The translations under genes and the position numbers were made by a program. A stretch of DNA of 64,000 nt from positions 1-64,000 of the forward strand of contig CAZLWV010000022.1 in assembly GCA_964563135.1 (NCBI GenBank), in the 5' to 3' direction. Numbering within the stretch: position 1 is the stretch's first letter; every line of letters starts with the position of its first letter. This document shows positions 26,080-34,781 of this stretch, piece after piece. The stretch comes from JAAYAY01 sp964563135. Its GTDB lineage: Bacteria > Planctomycetota > Planctomycetia > Pirellulales > Thermoguttaceae. The notes beneath the pieces were generated by a model, which had not been told where the DNA came from, did no database searches, and saw only the letters and a program-made list of their open reading frames with translations.

Positions 26080-26277
26080 TCAGACGAGCTTGACGTTCTC
26101 AGCCCGGGGCCCCTTGGGTCCGCGTCCTTCCTCGTAGGACACTTTCTGGCCGATGCGGAGAGCCTCGATGGCGACGCCTTCCACGGCGCTGTGGTGGAAG
26201 AAGATGTCGCCACGGTCACCCTCGATGAAGCCGAATCCCTTGTCTGCCAATACTTTCTTGATCGTTCCTTGCGGCAT
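26080..26277 (-). CDS. cold-shock protein (CspA family)
   Basis: 65 aa single CSD. RNP1 KGFGFIEGD and RNP2 DIFFHHSAV are complete, and the protein ends RAENVKLV. It binds single-stranded RNA/DNA as a chaperone. ATG 26277 follows AAGGAG (GAAGGAGTGGCAAAC before the start). A long, gene-free 5' region (to 26710) may form a cold-responsive leader, as known for csp mRNAs. Confidence 0.95.
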   Translation of the reverse strand: MPQGTIKKVLADKGFGFIEGDRGDIFFHHSAVEGVAIEALRIGQKVSYEEGRGPKGPRAENVKLV

Positions 26278-26710
26278 GTTTGCCACTCCTTCAAAACGAG
26301 ACGTCAGTAACCCGATCCGCTCGACTTCGGTCAGCCCCTTGCGACAAAGCGAAGTTGCGTTCGGAAAAGAAAAAGGTGGCAATCAACCGCATTCGGAAAC
26401 AGTTGGTCCCCAAAAAAGGGACCGCTGACACACGGAAAGCAGTGCGTCGAAGAGGGACTCTGGGGAATCTGGAAAAGGTTCCCGAGAGTTGGGGGCCCAC
26501 TTCTTCGTATTATCACCCCATAACTGACGGCATCCTACCAGAATCTGAGGGGAATACAAGAGGGAATCCGGAGGTTATGGGACAATTTTTGGTGGGGACG
26601 GCTCTTTGTAGCCGTTTGGGGGGGTGTTGCGGGAAAAGCGGGCGAGCCGGCCGGGTGCTCAAGGAGACAGTTGGCACAGCGCGCCGGCGGTCTGGAGGCC
26701 GGCGTTCGGG
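26278..26710. other. gene-free region upstream of the cold-shock gene
   Basis: 433 bases without a credible gene, AT-richer than its surroundings. It contains a hairpin GGTCCC/GGGACC at 26405-26423 with an A-rich loop. It probably holds the csp promoter and leader RNA on the minus strand. No riboswitch class was recognised. Confidence 0.45.
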
Positions 26711-26986
26711 CTATGAGCAGTCTCTCATTGCGGCAAACCCGGTTTCCGTGAGCGAGTAGCCGCCCTGAAAGCTTTCTTCCGCCAGCAGGCCCCTGTCGGT
26801 CAGTTGAGCCAGTGGTTCGTCAAAGGCTTCGAGTTCCGAGCGGTTCAGGCAGAGCATCTTTCCTGGAGACATCAGGTATTTCCGGAAGACATTCAAGACG
26901 GCTTGTTCGGGCGGAGACAGCGTGATCTGCGATGCGGTTGACTCGCCAGATGAGTCTGCCTTGGGGTGGTTTGGTGTCTTGGTCAT
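26711..26986 (-). CDS. small protein of unknown function, wHTH-like
   Basis: 91 aa from ATG 26986. A charged N-terminal linker precedes a helical segment ITLSPPEQAVLNVFRKYLMSPGKMLCLN, a second helix and a beta-hairpin-like GLLAEESFQGGYSLTETGFAAM. The order (helices, then 'G-Y-x-L-T-x-x-G') resembles a winged helix, but no DNA-binding family is recognised. It is the last gene of a same-strand cluster of unknown small proteins. Confidence 0.6.
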   Translation of the reverse strand: MTKTPNHPKADSSGESTASQITLSPPEQAVLNVFRKYLMSPGKMLCLNRSELEAFDEPLAQLTDRGLLAEESFQGGYSLTETGFAAMRDCS

Positions 26987-27148
26987 ATCCAAATACCAGG
27001 GCGGAAGTAGTTGTTGATTGTTCGAAGAGCCTTCATGGCATGAATTTCCTTGCCGCTCCACACGTCTGCCGGGCGCAGACGGGCGCGAGCAGGAAGCTGC
27101 CGGGCTGTCCCCGGGCCGCCTGGGATGGCCGACGCTGCCATCGGTTCG

Positions 27149-27481
27149 TCATTTCCGAGGAACGAGTTGCCAACCGAGTCGTTCCATGACCATGCGGACC
27201 AGAATCGTGACCGCCTGCTCAAAACGTTTGATCTGAACAGGGTCGCTCGAGGCCATGAAGTCCTGAAGCGACTGGATGGATTCGAGGTCGCGTATCACGG
27301 CAGCCAGAGGCGCCTTCTTGTACAGGGTTTCGGATTCCTCCATTCGCTGCTGCCGGTCGCGGTGGTTGAAGAACTCCAGGAGGGTGTCGAACGGTAGTGT
27401 CGGATCTTCCAGAAGGTCGCAGAATTCGCGGCCTTGGCGGTCGCGAAGGAAATCCTGTCGAGTGATCTGCGTTGTGTGCAT
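27149..27481 (-). CDS. unknown family protein, short paralogue
   Basis: 110 aa from ATG 27481. Clear paralogue of the 174-aa protein at 28099-28623: both contain FLxDRQGRxFxDxLxDP, PFDxxLxFFN, RQxRMEExE, PLAxVIRxLE or ALAGVIRELE, and a final QAVxxxVRxxMExxGW. The fold looks mainly helical with charged surfaces. This copy lacks the C-terminal ~60 residues of the longer one. No catalytic motif or signal peptide is seen. I do not recognise the family; the DUF3467 gene lies between the two. Confidence 0.75.
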   Translation of the reverse strand: MHTTQITRQDFLRDRQGREFCDLLEDPTLPFDTLLEFFNHRDRQQRMEESETLYKKAPLAAVIRDLESIQSLQDFMASSDPVQIKRFEQAVTILVRMVMERLGWQLVPRK

Positions 27482-27597
27482 GGAAAATGACTCAGATGGG
27501 GTACGCTCCGGCAATTCGGATGCCGCAGCGTTTGGAACCTGCGATCAGTTCCGTGTCCGCGCTGCGACTTTCGTTGTTCGGTCTTGGCTGGATAGGG

Positions 27598-27924
27598 TCA
27601 CACCCGGTGGATCCGTTTCTGGACGTCGGTTTCCAGTGCACCGAACGCCGCTTCGTGTCGCTGAACGGTAAGCTGCAAGACCTGGAGCAGGCGTTTTGCG
27701 GTGTAGAGGTTCATGACGACTCGCTGTTTTACGACGATCGGCTGTGAGGGGGGGCCGACGGGTTGTGGATTGAGCCCGAAATCCACGACGAGTTCCTCGG
27801 GGGTGCCAGTGACTCTGCAGAAATTCGCGTAGCAGGCGATCGTTTGCGAATCGTCGATTTCGAGGCCGCCGGCCCGGCTGGCGGGAGTCTGGGCGGCCGG
27901 TTCAACGGGGCTGGATTGGGCCAC
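27598..27924 (-). CDS. DUF3467-family protein
   Basis: 108 aa. The core CYANFCRVTGTPEELVVDFGLN, VVKQRVVMNLYTAKRLLQVLQLTVQRHEAAFG (in parts) is the DUF3467 signature: a small beta-rich domain found across bacteria and archaea, with no settled function. GTG 27924 is preferred over GTG 27969 because AAGGAAC lies at the right distance. Flanked on both sides by members of one unknown family on the same strand, which hints at a shared job. Confidence 0.82.
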   Translation of the reverse strand: MAQSSPVEPAAQTPASRAGGLEIDDSQTIACYANFCRVTGTPEELVVDFGLNPQPVGPPSQPIVVKQRVVMNLYTAKRLLQVLQLTVQRHEAAFGALETDVQKRIHRV

Positions 27925-28098
27925 GATGCGGTTCCTTGTCGAACGGTCAGGGTGTTTTGGGGTCGCCACCAGGCTGCATCGCTGAAGGATGATTCAGGGA
28001 GGGAGTCGATTTCCTGGGAGAAGGCGATCCTAGACGATTCGAATACTGGTCAATGCCGGGGGCAGGCCTGGTGGATTATTTCGACGAATGGGGCGGTT

Positions 28099-28623
28099 TC
28101 AGCGGGACGCCGGCGACACGGGGCGGCGATCGACCTGTTCGCTGCGCTGTCGCACGCTGCGGAAAGGCATTCCTTCAATCAATTCGTAGCGTTCGGCGCG
28201 GAGGAACCAGAAGGCCAGGCCGCCCGTGTTGTGGTATGCTCCCGGCGTCCTCGAACCGTGGGTAACGGCCGCCCGAACGCCCAGCGAACCTTTCTTGCCG
28301 GTCTTCCGCCATCCGCGCTGCTCCATGATGATGCGGACCACGACGCCGACGGCCTGCCGCAACCGCTGGGTGCGGCGTGGATCCTGCGTTTCCAGAAAAC
28401 TATCGATGTTCGGCTGCGCTTCCAGTTCGCGGATCACGCCGGCCAGGGCGGGGCGGTCGTGATGGATTTCGGCCTCTTCCATCCGCCTTTGGCGCTCGCC
28501 GTCGTTGAAAAACGACAGCACGCAGTCGAAGGGTTGTTCCGGATCGTCGAGCACGTCGGAGAATGTTCGGCCCTGTCGATCCTGGAGAAAACCCTTACGA
28601 GTAACACGAATCGTACACGCCAT
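28099..28623 (-). CDS. unknown family protein, long paralogue
   Basis: 174 aa from ATG 28623. Residues 1-110 match the 110-aa protein at 27149-27481 (shared DRQGR, PFD, FFN, RMEE, GVIRELE and QAVGVVVRIIMEQRGW). An extra C-terminal segment, GSRTPGAYHNTGGLAFWFLRAERYELIEG, is rich in Gly and aromatics and may be a separate small domain. First gene of the cluster. No homology to a named family could be recalled. Confidence 0.78.
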   Translation of the reverse strand: MACTIRVTRKGFLQDRQGRTFSDVLDDPEQPFDCVLSFFNDGERQRRMEEAEIHHDRPALAGVIRELEAQPNIDSFLETQDPRRTQRLRQAVGVVVRIIMEQRGWRKTGKKGSLGVRAAVTHGSRTPGAYHNTGGLAFWFLRAERYELIEGMPFRSVRQRSEQVDRRPVSPASR

Positions 28624-29287
28624 TGGAGCGGCCTCTTGCTTCCTTGGAGGTTGACCTTCCGATTCTGAAACTGCAAAAATCGCACATACAAATATTGTAT
28701 CTCCAGATCGGAAATCAGCAAGGCCAATCCCATATGGGGGCATCTCATGGGGGGGCTACCGTACAATCGAACTGGCCAGTTCTCTCGGCCCCCTCCGCAG
28801 AGATGCTTCCGGTCGTCGAAGGCCTCGCCGGATGCCATGGTGGATAGGGCGATATTTTCACTAATCTGTGGTTCATGCCCGGCGAAAACGGCGGGGCGAT
28901 GGCCAGGATGCCCTGTTCCCGCGGCAGCACTGTTGATACAATGACTTTTGCCCGGGGCCTGAGGCCGCCGCCTGGAAGGCCTGAACGACGCGTTGGGGAT
29001 CGCATCCACAGAGCATCGGCCTACTCGACTCTTGTTGTCGTTCGAGGTGTTTTTGTCAGGACTCTCTATCTTCAAGTCGCACGGTTGCGACGGTGCTGCG
29101 AAAGTCGGCGGATCGCAGCGGAATCGACCTCTCCGCCTATCGGCAGGGTTCATTGGCGGAGTTTGTATTGTTCTTCGCGGGGGTATCGCGCTGGTGCGTC
29201 CTTGTCGCCTGGTCGGCAAGCGGCTGTTGCCGGAAGATACGTCAGGGAGGATCGTGGCGCCGGTTGCGACTGGAAAAAGGAGGCTAC
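28624..29287. other. gene-free region between divergent small genes
   Basis: 664 bases. Open frames on both strands are short, lack ribosome sites and resemble nothing known. It presumably holds the promoters of the 28.6-kb cluster (minus) and the small gene at 29288 (plus). No repeat or RNA family recognised. Confidence 0.4.
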
Positions 29288-29455
29288 ATGGGACGAGACA
29301 ACAACACGTTCGAGAAGATGCAGCGTGAACGTCTGAGGAAGCAGAAGGCCGACGACAAGCGGGCACGACGGCAGAAGCGGAAGGAAGAGGCGGCGGTATC
29401 GGCCGACGCTCAGAGGCGCCAGGCTTCTCCGGCCGAGAATGCCTGCGAGAAATGA
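29288..29455 (+). CDS. small highly charged protein of unknown function
   Basis: 55 aa, nearly all Lys/Arg/Glu/Gln (FEKMQRERLRKQKADDKRARRQKRKEE in parts), probably one long helix or disordered and nucleic-acid binding. A strong AAAAAGGAGG seven bases before ATG 29288 argues that it is translated. Similar short 'MGR...FEKxxRExxRxxK' proteins occur widely in bacteria without known function. Confidence 0.65.
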   Translation: MGRDNNTFEKMQRERLRKQKADDKRARRQKRKEEAAVSADAQRRQASPAENACEK

Positions 29456-29629
29456 GGGCATGTGGATCTTTCGGTCAGGGCGCAAGAGACTGCCCCTGTT
29501 TTGTTGAAGAGAGCCTTGGTCTGGGCATCGGAACACGCCTCGTCATGAGGGCCGGTTTCGAGAGTTCGCCGGCGGATGAGTTCTGCTCGCTGACGGACGG
29601 TACTTCTCTGACTATCGGGAAAGAAGCAT

Positions 29630-30046
29630 TTGGCAAAACAACGTCATCGAGTTTTCGAGATCTACGAACACCGCGACGAGGCGATTCGCGCACTGGCGTC
29701 GAAGTCGGCGGAGGGGGAGACTGCACGCTCGCAGCCTGCTCTGCTGCCGGCATTCACCCACCTCGGCGTGTGCCGAGCCGCGGGTGTGACACTTGTGCAG
29801 TTCCAGGGGGCCGAGGCGTTTCTGGGCGACGCGGAGGCCGCACTTCAGGAGGACATCGAGAAGCTGGCAGGGATGCTGGAAATCGGCAGCAAGGTGCTGC
29901 TGGATTTCTCCGACGTGGAGTCGTTCAGCCCCGCCTGCATCGGCGTCCTGGCAAACTTTGAGCGGAGACTCCGCAACCGGGGGAGCCGAGTGGTGCTGTG
30001 CTGCCTCGGTCCAAGCACTCGTGCGTGTTTCTACGGAGCACGCTGA
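29630..30046 (+). CDS. STAS-domain (anti-anti-sigma-like) protein
   Basis: 138 aa from TTG 29630. The second half fits a STAS domain: a beta-strand/helix order with VTLVQFQG, EDIEKLAGMLEIGSKVLLDFSDVESFSPACIGVLANFERRLRNRGSRVVLCCLG (in parts). The phosphorylatable Ser of SpoIIAA-type proteins would lie in DFSDVESFSPACIG. The C-terminus stops early after CLGPSTRACFYGAR, short of the final helix, so the end may be frameshifted. The first ~45 residues have no match. A partner kinase was not found nearby. Confidence 0.65.
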   Translation: MAKQRHRVFEIYEHRDEAIRALASKSAEGETARSQPALLPAFTHLGVCRAAGVTLVQFQGAEAFLGDAEAALQEDIEKLAGMLEIGSKVLLDFSDVESFSPACIGVLANFERRLRNRGSRVVLCCLGPSTRACFYGAR

Positions 30047-30060
30047 AAGCGAACCGGCAT

Positions 30061-30240
30061 GTGTTAGCCGATGTGCCCGTCGACATTGCTGTGGCGTGGT
30101 CGCTCCTGGCGGCATGTTCCATCTTTGTGTTTCTGTTTCTGGCCAGGCATCTCCACCTGTTCCGATGCCCGCATTGTCGGGCGCGAAGGGCCTTTCGAGC
30201 GGATCGCTGCCCGCACTGCGGCAACAATCTGCGGTGGTAG
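30061..30240 (+). CDS. small membrane protein with double zinc ribbon
   Basis: About 59 aa if started at GTG 30061 (an internal GTG at 30073 is also possible). One membrane helix (AVAWSLLAACSIFVFLFLA) is followed by two CPHC knuckles (FRCPHCRARRAFRADRCPHCGNNL), a treble-clef-like zinc ribbon. It directly follows the STAS gene. The frame overlaps the STAS end, so a frameshifted continuation of the STAS gene is the alternative. The paired CPHC motifs make translation likely. Confidence 0.5.
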   Translation: MLADVPVDIAVAWSLLAACSIFVFLFLARHLHLFRCPHCRARRAFRADRCPHCGNNLRW

Positions 30241-30308
30241 GGCGTCTCCGAAACGGTGCCTGGACATGACTCGGTTTGACGCCCTGCTGGGCAGGATGCG
30301 GTCCTGTT

Positions 30309-31931
30309 CTACGGCGTGCTGGCGGTTGGTGCCTGGGGGCTTTGGTGGCGCAAGGCCCGCCCGTGGAGCTTTCCGGTCGGTTTGCCGCTGTCGATGGCCA
30401 GGTTTCCCGCCAAGAGCAGGCAGCAGACGCCGGTGGAGTGGACGCCCGGCTCCTCGTAGGTGGCCCGATCCAGATAGTTCTTGGGATCCAGTACGACGAT
30501 ATCGGCGTAGGCGCCCTCGCGGAGGTAACCGCGATCGGGAAGGCCGAGGATGTCGGCCGGAAGGCCGCTGCAACTGCGGATCGCCTGGGCGAGCGGGATC
30601 ACGTTTTTCTGGAGCGAATAGAGGCCGATCTTCCGGGCAAAGGTGCCGAAACTGCGGGGATGGAAACTGGAGCCGGGGTTGGCAACTTGCCCGGAGCCGT
30701 CGGATCCGGTGGCGACCCAGGGGATGGTCATGCCGAGGGCTACGTCGTCTTCGTTCATGGAGAAGCTGACGGCCCTGGCGCCCCCCTCTGCGTGGAGTTT
30801 GAGCACCAGGTCGACGATGTCCATGTTCTCCGTCTCGGCGATCTCGGCCAGATGCCGGCCCCGCCACGGGGCGGTCTTGCAGGCGGACAGGGCGATGGTG
30901 CGTGTGAGGGATAGCTGGGAACGGATCAGTTCGCGGATACTCTGGTCGAACTGGGGATCGGCCTTCATTCGCTGGATGACCTTGTAGCGCCCGTCGGGGA
31001 TCTTGTCGTGGGGGAGGAGGAAGGAATCGAGGGAGGTGGCGCAGGCGATGTAGGGGTACTGGTCGGCGGTCACGACAAGTCCGTCCTTTCGGGCCTTTTC
31101 GATCAGGGCGATGGCATCGCGAAGGTGGCCCCAGTTGGGTTTGCCGTTGGACTTGAAGTGGGCAATGTGAACGGGGATTCTGGCCCGTCGGCCGATTTCG
31201 AGGGCCTCCTCAATGGCCTGGAGGAGGCCATCTTCCTCGCTGCGAAGGTGGGTAGCGTAGATGCCGCCATGGGAGGCCGCGGTCTTGGCCAGTTCGGCGA
31301 TCTCCTCCATCCCGGCGTGGCAGCCGGGGGCGTAGATCAGTCCGGTCGACAAACCCCAGGCCCCGGCGCGCATTCCATCGTCGACGATTGTCTGCATGCG
31401 TGCAATTTCCTCGGCGGTTGCGGGGCCCAGTTTGTTGTGGAGGACGGCTTGCCGCACATTGCCTTGCGGAACGAGGTGGGCGATATTCGTGCCGGCTCCG
31501 TTGTGGTCGACGTCGGCCAGAAACCTGGCGATTTCCCCCTTTCCGCCGCCGCAGTTGCCGGTGACGACCGTCGTACAGCCCTGCGTGAGGTAGTTGAGGT
31601 TGTCGCGAGTGGCCGAGTTCAAAATGGAGCCGTCGCAGTGGGTATGGAGGTCGATCAGTCCGGGCGCGACGAGCAGTCCGGTGCAATCGATGGTGCGGCC
31701 GATCTTGCCGATCTCGAACCGGCCGATGGCAATAATGCGGTCGCCCCGGATAGCGACGTCGCCCGATCGGCCTTCAGCGCCTGAGCCGTCGTAGATCGTG
31801 CCGCCGCGAAGGAGGATGTCGGCGTCGACGGCCAGACAGTTGTCGGCCGGCACGACCAGGGCGCCTGACAGCACGAGTGCGGCGAGGGAAGGGAACCGAA
31901 GGTGCGGCCGGTGGCTGTCTGCAAGTTGCAT
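30309..31931 (-). CDS. N-acyl-D-amino-acid deacylase-like amidohydrolase, secreted
   Basis: 540 aa. Signal peptide to about residue 35. Composite amidohydrolase fold: N-terminal beta-sandwich ADILLRGGTIYDGSG, barrel metal motif GLIDLHTHCDGS near residue 98, then TVVTGNCGGG, a Glu-containing loop, ATHLRSEEDG (metal His), HIAHFKSNGK and GSDGSG with the catalytic Asp. This is the D-aminoacylase/dihydroorotase-like subfamily, which hydrolyses N-acyl-D-amino acids or related dipeptides. An export signal is common in planctomycete members. The next gene in the same direction is a secreted glycoside-hydrolase-like protein ending 51 bases before this start. Confidence 0.9.
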   Translation of the reverse strand: MQLADSHRPHLRFPSLAALVLSGALVVPADNCLAVDADILLRGGTIYDGSGAEGRSGDVAIRGDRIIAIGRFEIGKIGRTIDCTGLLVAPGLIDLHTHCDGSILNSATRDNLNYLTQGCTTVVTGNCGGGKGEIARFLADVDHNGAGTNIAHLVPQGNVRQAVLHNKLGPATAEEIARMQTIVDDGMRAGAWGLSTGLIYAPGCHAGMEEIAELAKTAASHGGIYATHLRSEEDGLLQAIEEALEIGRRARIPVHIAHFKSNGKPNWGHLRDAIALIEKARKDGLVVTADQYPYIACATSLDSFLLPHDKIPDGRYKVIQRMKADPQFDQSIRELIRSQLSLTRTIALSACKTAPWRGRHLAEIAETENMDIVDLVLKLHAEGGARAVSFSMNEDDVALGMTIPWVATGSDGSGQVANPGSSFHPRSFGTFARKIGLYSLQKNVIPLAQAIRSCSGLPADILGLPDRGYLREGAYADIVVLDPKNYLDRATYEEPGVHSTGVCCLLLAGNLAIDSGKPTGKLHGRALRHQSPQAPTASTP

Positions 31932-31982
31932 GCGTCGGGTCTCCTGTGGGGTGTGACTGGTGGCCAGGATGTTCGAACGGCC

Positions 31983-34781
31983 TTACTCCGGCGGCAGGAT
32001 CACATCCTTGCGCCGGGACTCGGGAGTGACCTGGAGCGACTCGATTCTGCCGTCCTGGAAGGCAACCTCGACCACCGTTTTCCTGGGGGCGTGGAGTTTG
32101 AAGGAAACATTCCAGTCCTTGGGCCAGGCGGGGAGGACGAAGATCCGCTCGCCGTCGGTCTGGAGGGCCATCGCCTGGAGGGTCTTCAGGAGAATGCCGC
32201 CGTGGTCCTGGTCGGGGACCCAGTCGTAGTTGGGACCCCAGAAGGCCGGAAATCGCGAGCCCTTGTCCTTCATGCGGGCTCGAGCGACGAGACCGTTTCT
32301 CGCATCGTCGGCCAGCCCGAGATAGGCCATGAAGACGTCGTCCTGACGCCAGCCAAAATGACCGCGGTCGTCGCGATGGTTGAGCGCCTCGATGGCAAGC
32401 TCCATATCGGGACGGCCGATGGCGAACAGGCGGAACGGGAAGACCGCATAGAGTTCGGGGTTTTCCACGTTCTGCTTGTCTTCAAAGCGATCGGCTGCGG
32501 CGAGCATGCGGACACCATCGACCTGACGGGTGGGAAGCTGGGGCAGCCTGGCCTGAAGGCCTTGCCAGAACACTCGCTGCTCCGGCAAGGTGAGCGTCTC
32601 GGGCAATGCCAGCAGCCGGGCGGTGACGGCGTGGAGTCCAGCCAGTTCGGGCATGGGGTTCGTGCAGTTCCACCATGTTTCGAGGGCCTGGGAGGGATGC
32701 ATCAGGAGCTTCCCGTCTGCGTCGACGGTGTAGTGCTGATCGAAGAAGGTGAGAATCTCATGGGCCGTGGGGAGGAGTGTTTCTTCCAGCATGGCCTGGT
32801 CGAGGGTGTGGTCGTAGTAGTCAAGCATCATCCAGACTAGTTCGAGCCCGGAGACCCATTCCCACTTGTGCCATCGGCTCGACTGGAGCTTGTCGTCGCC
32901 GCGCTCTTCGAAGGGCGTCCAGCCGTAGGTTTCGGAAAAGACATCGCCCCAGAACATGATGCACTCGGGAATAAAGGCCCCCTTGTGATCGAAGTAACGC
33001 TGGGTGCGGTACTTGAAGAGGGGCATGAGCTGCCGGCCATACATCCGGAAAAGGGGCTCGAGCATCTCGAAGTCGCCGGAGGTGCACATGCTGATGTAGG
33101 GCAGACGGGTGTTCTGCCACCAGTAGCCGGGACCCCAGCGGCGATAGTCGGCGTCGCCCGGCTGGCCGGGCGAGGGGACCGTGAAGATGGATCCGTTGAA
33201 CTTGATCGGGTACTGACCCCGGCCGGCGCAGGCGCTGATGAAACGCTGGAGGGCGTAGGCCCGGGAAACGACGGCTGCATCGTCGCCGCCGACCATGGCG
33301 GTTTCGGCCAGGAGGCGCCCATCGCACCAGAGCTGGAGGCTGCTGCCGGCGGCGCCGATGACTGCGGCCACGTGGTGCCAGCAGCCGGGCTCGAGGCAGT
33401 CCTTGACGCTCAAGTCTTCCTGGCCGACGATGAGTCGCAGGCTGTTTCCGGGCCAGGTGTCGAAGAGGAATCCGTCGCTGCCGCCGGGGGTGATCTTGTC
33501 GGCGATGCGGCCGCCGCGATCACGTTCATCCAGCCGGATCCAGGCTTCGATGGTGAGAGAACCTGACAGATCGGCCGGCTTTGCTTCGAGCTGGGGGGCG
33601 GCAAACTGGGTCCAGGAGCCAATCCGGTCAGGGGATTCGGGAAGTGACTGGCGGCCGCCGGCCGACAGTTCGGCCAGTTGGCCAGCGCTCAAGGCTCGCC
33701 GCAAGAGGCTGATCCGGTCCAGCCGCCCTTGAAAGACGCTGCCGCCGTGCTGGTCGCGGCCGGCCAGAAGCGGGTGTTCGTTGGCCGGGATGATCGTGGC
33801 CAGTGGCGTCTTGCCGGACCGGGAGACATGGATCCAGCTTCGGGCCCAGAACTGCCTCCACCAGGCGAGATGAGCCTGGCGGCGGACTTCCCACGGCTGC
33901 CGGCTGACTTGGGCAATCTGGTCATTGACGGCCGCCAGCCACTGGTCGGCAGTGGCGGGGTGCCGCGTAAGGACGTGGACGCTGAAGCGATGGCTCNNNN
34001 NNNNNNGAGACTCGAGATGGAGGTCGTCAATACGTCTGCCGTTTTCGGCGGTCACGACGGCGCCGAAGGTGCGGTGCAGGAGTGGATCAACCCGCTCCAG
34101 GCCCTCGAGCCCCTGGATGCGGGCCATGAAGGCGGGGCCGACCGACTTCTTGTTGTGGTGGTACCATCCGATGCGGTCGACCTCGGCGGCGAGGACCGTA
34201 TCAGGCTGGACGATGGTGGGTTCGTGCATGTCGTTGGGCCGGGAGCGATCGAGGTTCACGTCGCTGGTTTCGATGCTGGGCAATTCGAGGGGCTCAGTCC
34301 GCCAGAGTTCGATCGCGGCGGTGGCCGTGCAGGGCTGGGAGCCCTCGACCTGGAGTTGCACCACCGGATGATTGGCGTCGACCCACAAGCGAAGGGTCGT
34401 CTGGGTTGGCGGCTGGCCAAAGCGGGCGACCAAAGTGCCTTCTTCGAGAACCAGGGTCTGCTGGAAGGGCTGTCCGGCCGTGAGTGGCGAGGGGTCAAAA
34501 TGGACCCGGACGCGCCCCACCTTGAGGAGACGGGCGTTGTCGTCCCAGGCATCGGTCTTGGAGAGGTAGAAGAGCAGATCGCCACCGGGTTCGATCCAAG
34601 CATTGAGGCCGATGTCGCCGTTGCCCAGCGGCATGCTGCCGGAAGCATCGGGGCTGGGGGAGTCCCAAACGACATTGCAGGAGTCGAGAGCCGCCGGTCC
34701 GGCGGCGGGGAGCGGCCTGGTCGTCAGGGCGACCGCGATGGCCAGGATCGCCGGGAAGAGGCGGCGAAGGGTGGAGTCCAT
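31983..34781 (-). CDS. secreted DUF5703/LamG/GH95-like protein, interrupted by assembly gap
   Basis: 932 codons including a 10-N gap. Signal peptide (residues 8-27). DUF5703-type N-terminal domain: VVWDSPSPDASGSMPLGNGDIGLNAW. Residues ~350-500 insert a LamG/concanavalin-like domain (TIEAWIRLDERDRGG, CWHHVAAVIG). The C-terminal part is an alpha/alpha toroid as in GH95 and related families (GPGYWWQNTRLPYISMCTSGDFEML, WGPNYDWVPDQDHGG). It likely acts on a fucose- or other complex polysaccharide. The ten N at 33997-34006 keep the frame only if the true gap length is a multiple-of-three match, so sequence near residues 258-262 is unknown. Confidence 0.82.
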   Translation of the reverse strand: MDSTLRRLFPAILAIAVALTTRPLPAAGPAALDSCNVVWDSPSPDASGSMPLGNGDIGLNAWIEPGGDLLFYLSKTDAWDDNARLLKVGRVRVHFDPSPLTAGQPFQQTLVLEEGTLVARFGQPPTQTTLRLWVDANHPVVQLQVEGSQPCTATAAIELWRTEPLELPSIETSDVNLDRSRPNDMHEPTIVQPDTVLAAEVDRIGWYHHNKKSVGPAFMARIQGLEGLERVDPLLHRTFGAVVTAENGRRIDDLHLESXXXXSHRFSVHVLTRHPATADQWLAAVNDQIAQVSRQPWEVRRQAHLAWWRQFWARSWIHVSRSGKTPLATIIPANEHPLLAGRDQHGGSVFQGRLDRISLLRRALSAGQLAELSAGGRQSLPESPDRIGSWTQFAAPQLEAKPADLSGSLTIEAWIRLDERDRGGRIADKITPGGSDGFLFDTWPGNSLRLIVGQEDLSVKDCLEPGCWHHVAAVIGAAGSSLQLWCDGRLLAETAMVGGDDAAVVSRAYALQRFISACAGRGQYPIKFNGSIFTVPSPGQPGDADYRRWGPGYWWQNTRLPYISMCTSGDFEMLEPLFRMYGRQLMPLFKYRTQRYFDHKGAFIPECIMFWGDVFSETYGWTPFEERGDDKLQSSRWHKWEWVSGLELVWMMLDYYDHTLDQAMLEETLLPTAHEILTFFDQHYTVDADGKLLMHPSQALETWWNCTNPMPELAGLHAVTARLLALPETLTLPEQRVFWQGLQARLPQLPTRQVDGVRMLAAADRFEDKQNVENPELYAVFPFRLFAIGRPDMELAIEALNHRDDRGHFGWRQDDVFMAYLGLADDARNGLVARARMKDKGSRFPAFWGPNYDWVPDQDHGGILLKTLQAMALQTDGERIFVLPAWPKDWNVSFKLHAPRKTVVEVAFQDGRIESLQVTPESRRKDVILPPE
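33997..34006. other. assembly gap (10 N)
   Basis: Ten N within the DUF5703/LamG gene. The round length suggests a scaffold placeholder, so the true distance is unknown. The reading frame continues on both sides. Confidence 0.98.

Noticed and set aside
26405..26423. Hairpin upstream of the cold-shock gene considered as a riboswitch or terminator
   Set aside because: Only six pairs with an A-rich loop and no known leader class; kept only as a structural note.
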